Part shown: piece by piece, positions 62,777 to 64,000 of the stretch | Numbering within the stretch: position 1 is the stretch's first letter | Layout: every line of letters starts with the position of its first letter | DNA from: Pseudomonas fluorescens | Lineage (GTDB): Bacteria; Pseudomonadota; Gammaproteobacteria; Pseudomonadales; Pseudomonadaceae | Direction: 5' to 3' | DNA: 64,000 nucleotides | Assembly: GCF_902498185.1 (NCBI RefSeq) | Contig: NZ_CABVIX010000006.1 | Span: forward strand, 124,001 to 188,000 | Notes under the pieces: model-generated | Seen by the model: the letters and a program-made list of their open reading frames with translations, nothing else | What the model was told of the DNA's origin: nothing | The model's database searches: none | Translations under genes and position numbers: made by a program

Positions 62777-64000
62777 GTACGGCGACGCCGCCGCGGCGCT
62801 GTTGGCCGCTCGTGCGCAATTTGCCATAACGATCAGTTTTCACATCGTGCTGGCAGCATTCAGCATCGGGCTTGCGCAAGGCCTGATGGTGCTCGAGGCG
62901 CTATGGCTGTGGCGCAAACGCCAGGTCTACATGGACGTCTACCACTTCTGGCTCAAGGTGTTCGCGCTGACGGTCGCGGTGGGCACTGCGTCGGGGCTGA
63001 TCATGGAATACCAGTTCGGCCTCAACTGGTCGCGCCTGTCGGCGCAGGCTGGGGGCATCATCGGCCCACTGATGTTCTACGAAGTGATGGTGGCGTTTTT
63101 CCTGGAGGCGGGGTTCCTCGGCATCATGTTGTTCGGCTTGAAAAAGGTCGGGCCACGCCTGCATTTTCTGGCGACCTGCGCGGTTGCATTCGGGGCCCTG
63201 GTCAGTGCTTTCTGGATTCTCTCGGCCAACTCCTGGATGCACACGCCCGCCGGCTACTCGATCGATGCGAACGGCCGGTTCATTGCCGAGGATTGGTGGG
63301 CCATCGTGTTCAACCCCTCTTTTCCCTACCGCCTGACGCACATGATCATAGCCGCGCTGATGGGCAGCGCGACCATGGTTGCTGGTACAGGCGCCTGGCA
63401 ACTGTTGCGCGAGCCCGGCAACCCAAGGGCACGGCTGCAGTATTCGATGGCCTTGTGGACGATCGCCGTGCTGGCCCCGCTGCAGATCGTCGTGGGTGAC
63501 CTGCATGGCCAGCACACGCTCGAGGTGCAGCCGATCAAGATCGCGGCCATCGAAGGCTCCTGGCACCGACCGGCCGAAGGCGCCGGAGAGCCGCTGCGGC
63601 TGTTTGCCCTGCCGGACATGAGCGAGCAACGCAACCACTTCGAAGTGGCCATTGCGCGTATCGGCTCGCTCTACCTGACCCATGACCTGAGCGGCACCAT
63701 CCGCGCGCTGGATGAGTTTGACCCCGCCGACTTGCCGCCGGTGCCGATCGTCTTCTTCGCGTTCCGCGTGATGGTCGGTCTTGGTCTGCTCATGGCGGCC
63801 CAGGGGGTCGCCAGCCTTGTGCTGCGATGGCGTGGGCGCCTGGTGCAGGCCCGCTGGCTGCAACACGCGAGTGTCATCCTGGCGCCTGCGGGGTTCCTGG
63901 CCATGCTCAGCGGCTGGGTAGTCACCGAGGTCGGCCGCCAGCCTTTCACCATCCAGGGTCTGCTGCGCACCGCCGACAGTGTCTCGCCGGTGTCGGCGCA
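62769..64000 (+). CDS. cioA: Cytochrome bd-type quinol oxidase subunit I (CioA-like), partial
   Basis: About 410 residues to the window edge; the 3' end is missing. The first codon is probably TTG at 62769, overlapping the upstream stop by eight bases, as no ATG lies near the expected N-terminus. ARAQFAITISFHIVLAAFSIGLA carries the heme-ligand His of helix 1. GLIMEYQFGLNW, MFYEVMVAFFLEAGFLGIM and QPIKIAAIEGSW follow, the last in a short Q-loop, which favours the cyanide-insensitive CioA/YthA type over E. coli CydA. TEVGRQPFTIQGLLRT lies near the cut. Confidence 0.9.
   Translation, partial: MVEYGDAAAALLAARAQFAITISFHIVLAAFSIGLAQGLMVLEALWLWRKRQVYMDVYHFWLKVFALTVAVGTASGLIMEYQFGLNWSRLSAQAGGIIGPLMFYEVMVAFFLEAGFLGIMLFGLKKVGPRLHFLATCAVAFGALVSAFWILSANSWMHTPAGYSIDANGRFIAEDWWAIVFNPSFPYRLTHMIIAALMGSATMVAGTGAWQLLREPGNPRARLQYSMALWTIAVLAPLQIVVGDLHGQHTLEVQPIKIAAIEGSWHRPAEGAGEPLRLFALPDMSEQRNHFEVAIARIGSLYLTHDLSGTIRALDEFDPADLPPVPIVFFAFRVMVGLGLLMAAQGVASLVLRWRGRLVQARWLQHASVILAPAGFLAMLSGWVVTEVGRQPFTIQGLLRTADSVSPVSA

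Overview
The window reads as chromosome of a Pseudomonas of the P. putida group. The grounds are the high-GC core, a gene order familiar from that group (purB-hflD-mnmA, idh/icd, cspD-clpS-clpA-infA-bpt-aat-ftsK-lolA-rarA-crcB-serS-cysG), a monomeric and a dimeric isocitrate dehydrogenase side by side, and P. putida-type REP hairpins. Species is not settled by the sequence. A P. mosselii-like strain is a guess from the gene cluster at 52-59 kb.

Layout. 0-27 kb is core: dienoyl-CoA isomerase, nudC, a TSUP exporter, topB (with a LexA-type box), a GNAT enzyme, roxA, purB, hflD, mnmA, a Nudix hydrolase, idh and icd, and then an N-degron block (cspD, clpS, clpA, infA, bpt, aat). It is followed by ftsK (LexA-type box upstream), lolA, rarA, crcB, serS and cysG. 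27-36 kb holds transport and catabolism: a DMT exporter, an MHS-family permease divergent from quiC (3-dehydroshikimate dehydratase) with a perfect palindrome between them, a TetR regulator, and a pqiA-pqiA-pqiB-pqiC lipid-transport operon. 36-50 kb is patchier: a structured RNA-like element ahead of two small DUF-family genes, a large MHS permease, a DUF3455 gene with an ECF sigma/anti-sigma pair, a decayed duplicate of the anti-sigma 3' end, a methyltransferase fragment, SDR and thiolase genes, two tandem Gly-rich secreted proteins, small hypothetical genes and an MFS exporter.

50.0-59.2 kb is an accessory island. It opens with a frameshifted IS5-family element with intact 13-bp inverted repeats, then about 0.8 kb without a recognisable gene, then seven AT-rich co-directional genes. 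They encode a riboflavin synthase-like protein, GTP cyclohydrolase II, a SAM methyltransferase, a gamma-glutamyltransferase-fold protein, an MFS exporter, a BKACE (DUF849) enzyme with a large repeat-bearing insertion, and a deaminase-only RibD. The set lacks ribB, ribH and the RibD reductase, so it is not a riboflavin operon. It looks like a specialised pathway that starts from GTP, methylates and exports, in the manner of toxoflavin-type azapteridines. The seven-gene count and GTP origin fit the pseudoiodinine (psd) cluster reported in Pseudomonas mosselii, as I recall it. That identity needs a sequence comparison.

Core sequence resumes at 59.3 kb with a RIO-type kinase, an FdhF/YdeP-like molybdopterin oxidoreductase and the first part of a cyanide-insensitive (CioA-like) bd oxidase subunit I that runs off the right edge. 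No rRNA, tRNA or CRISPR array was seen.
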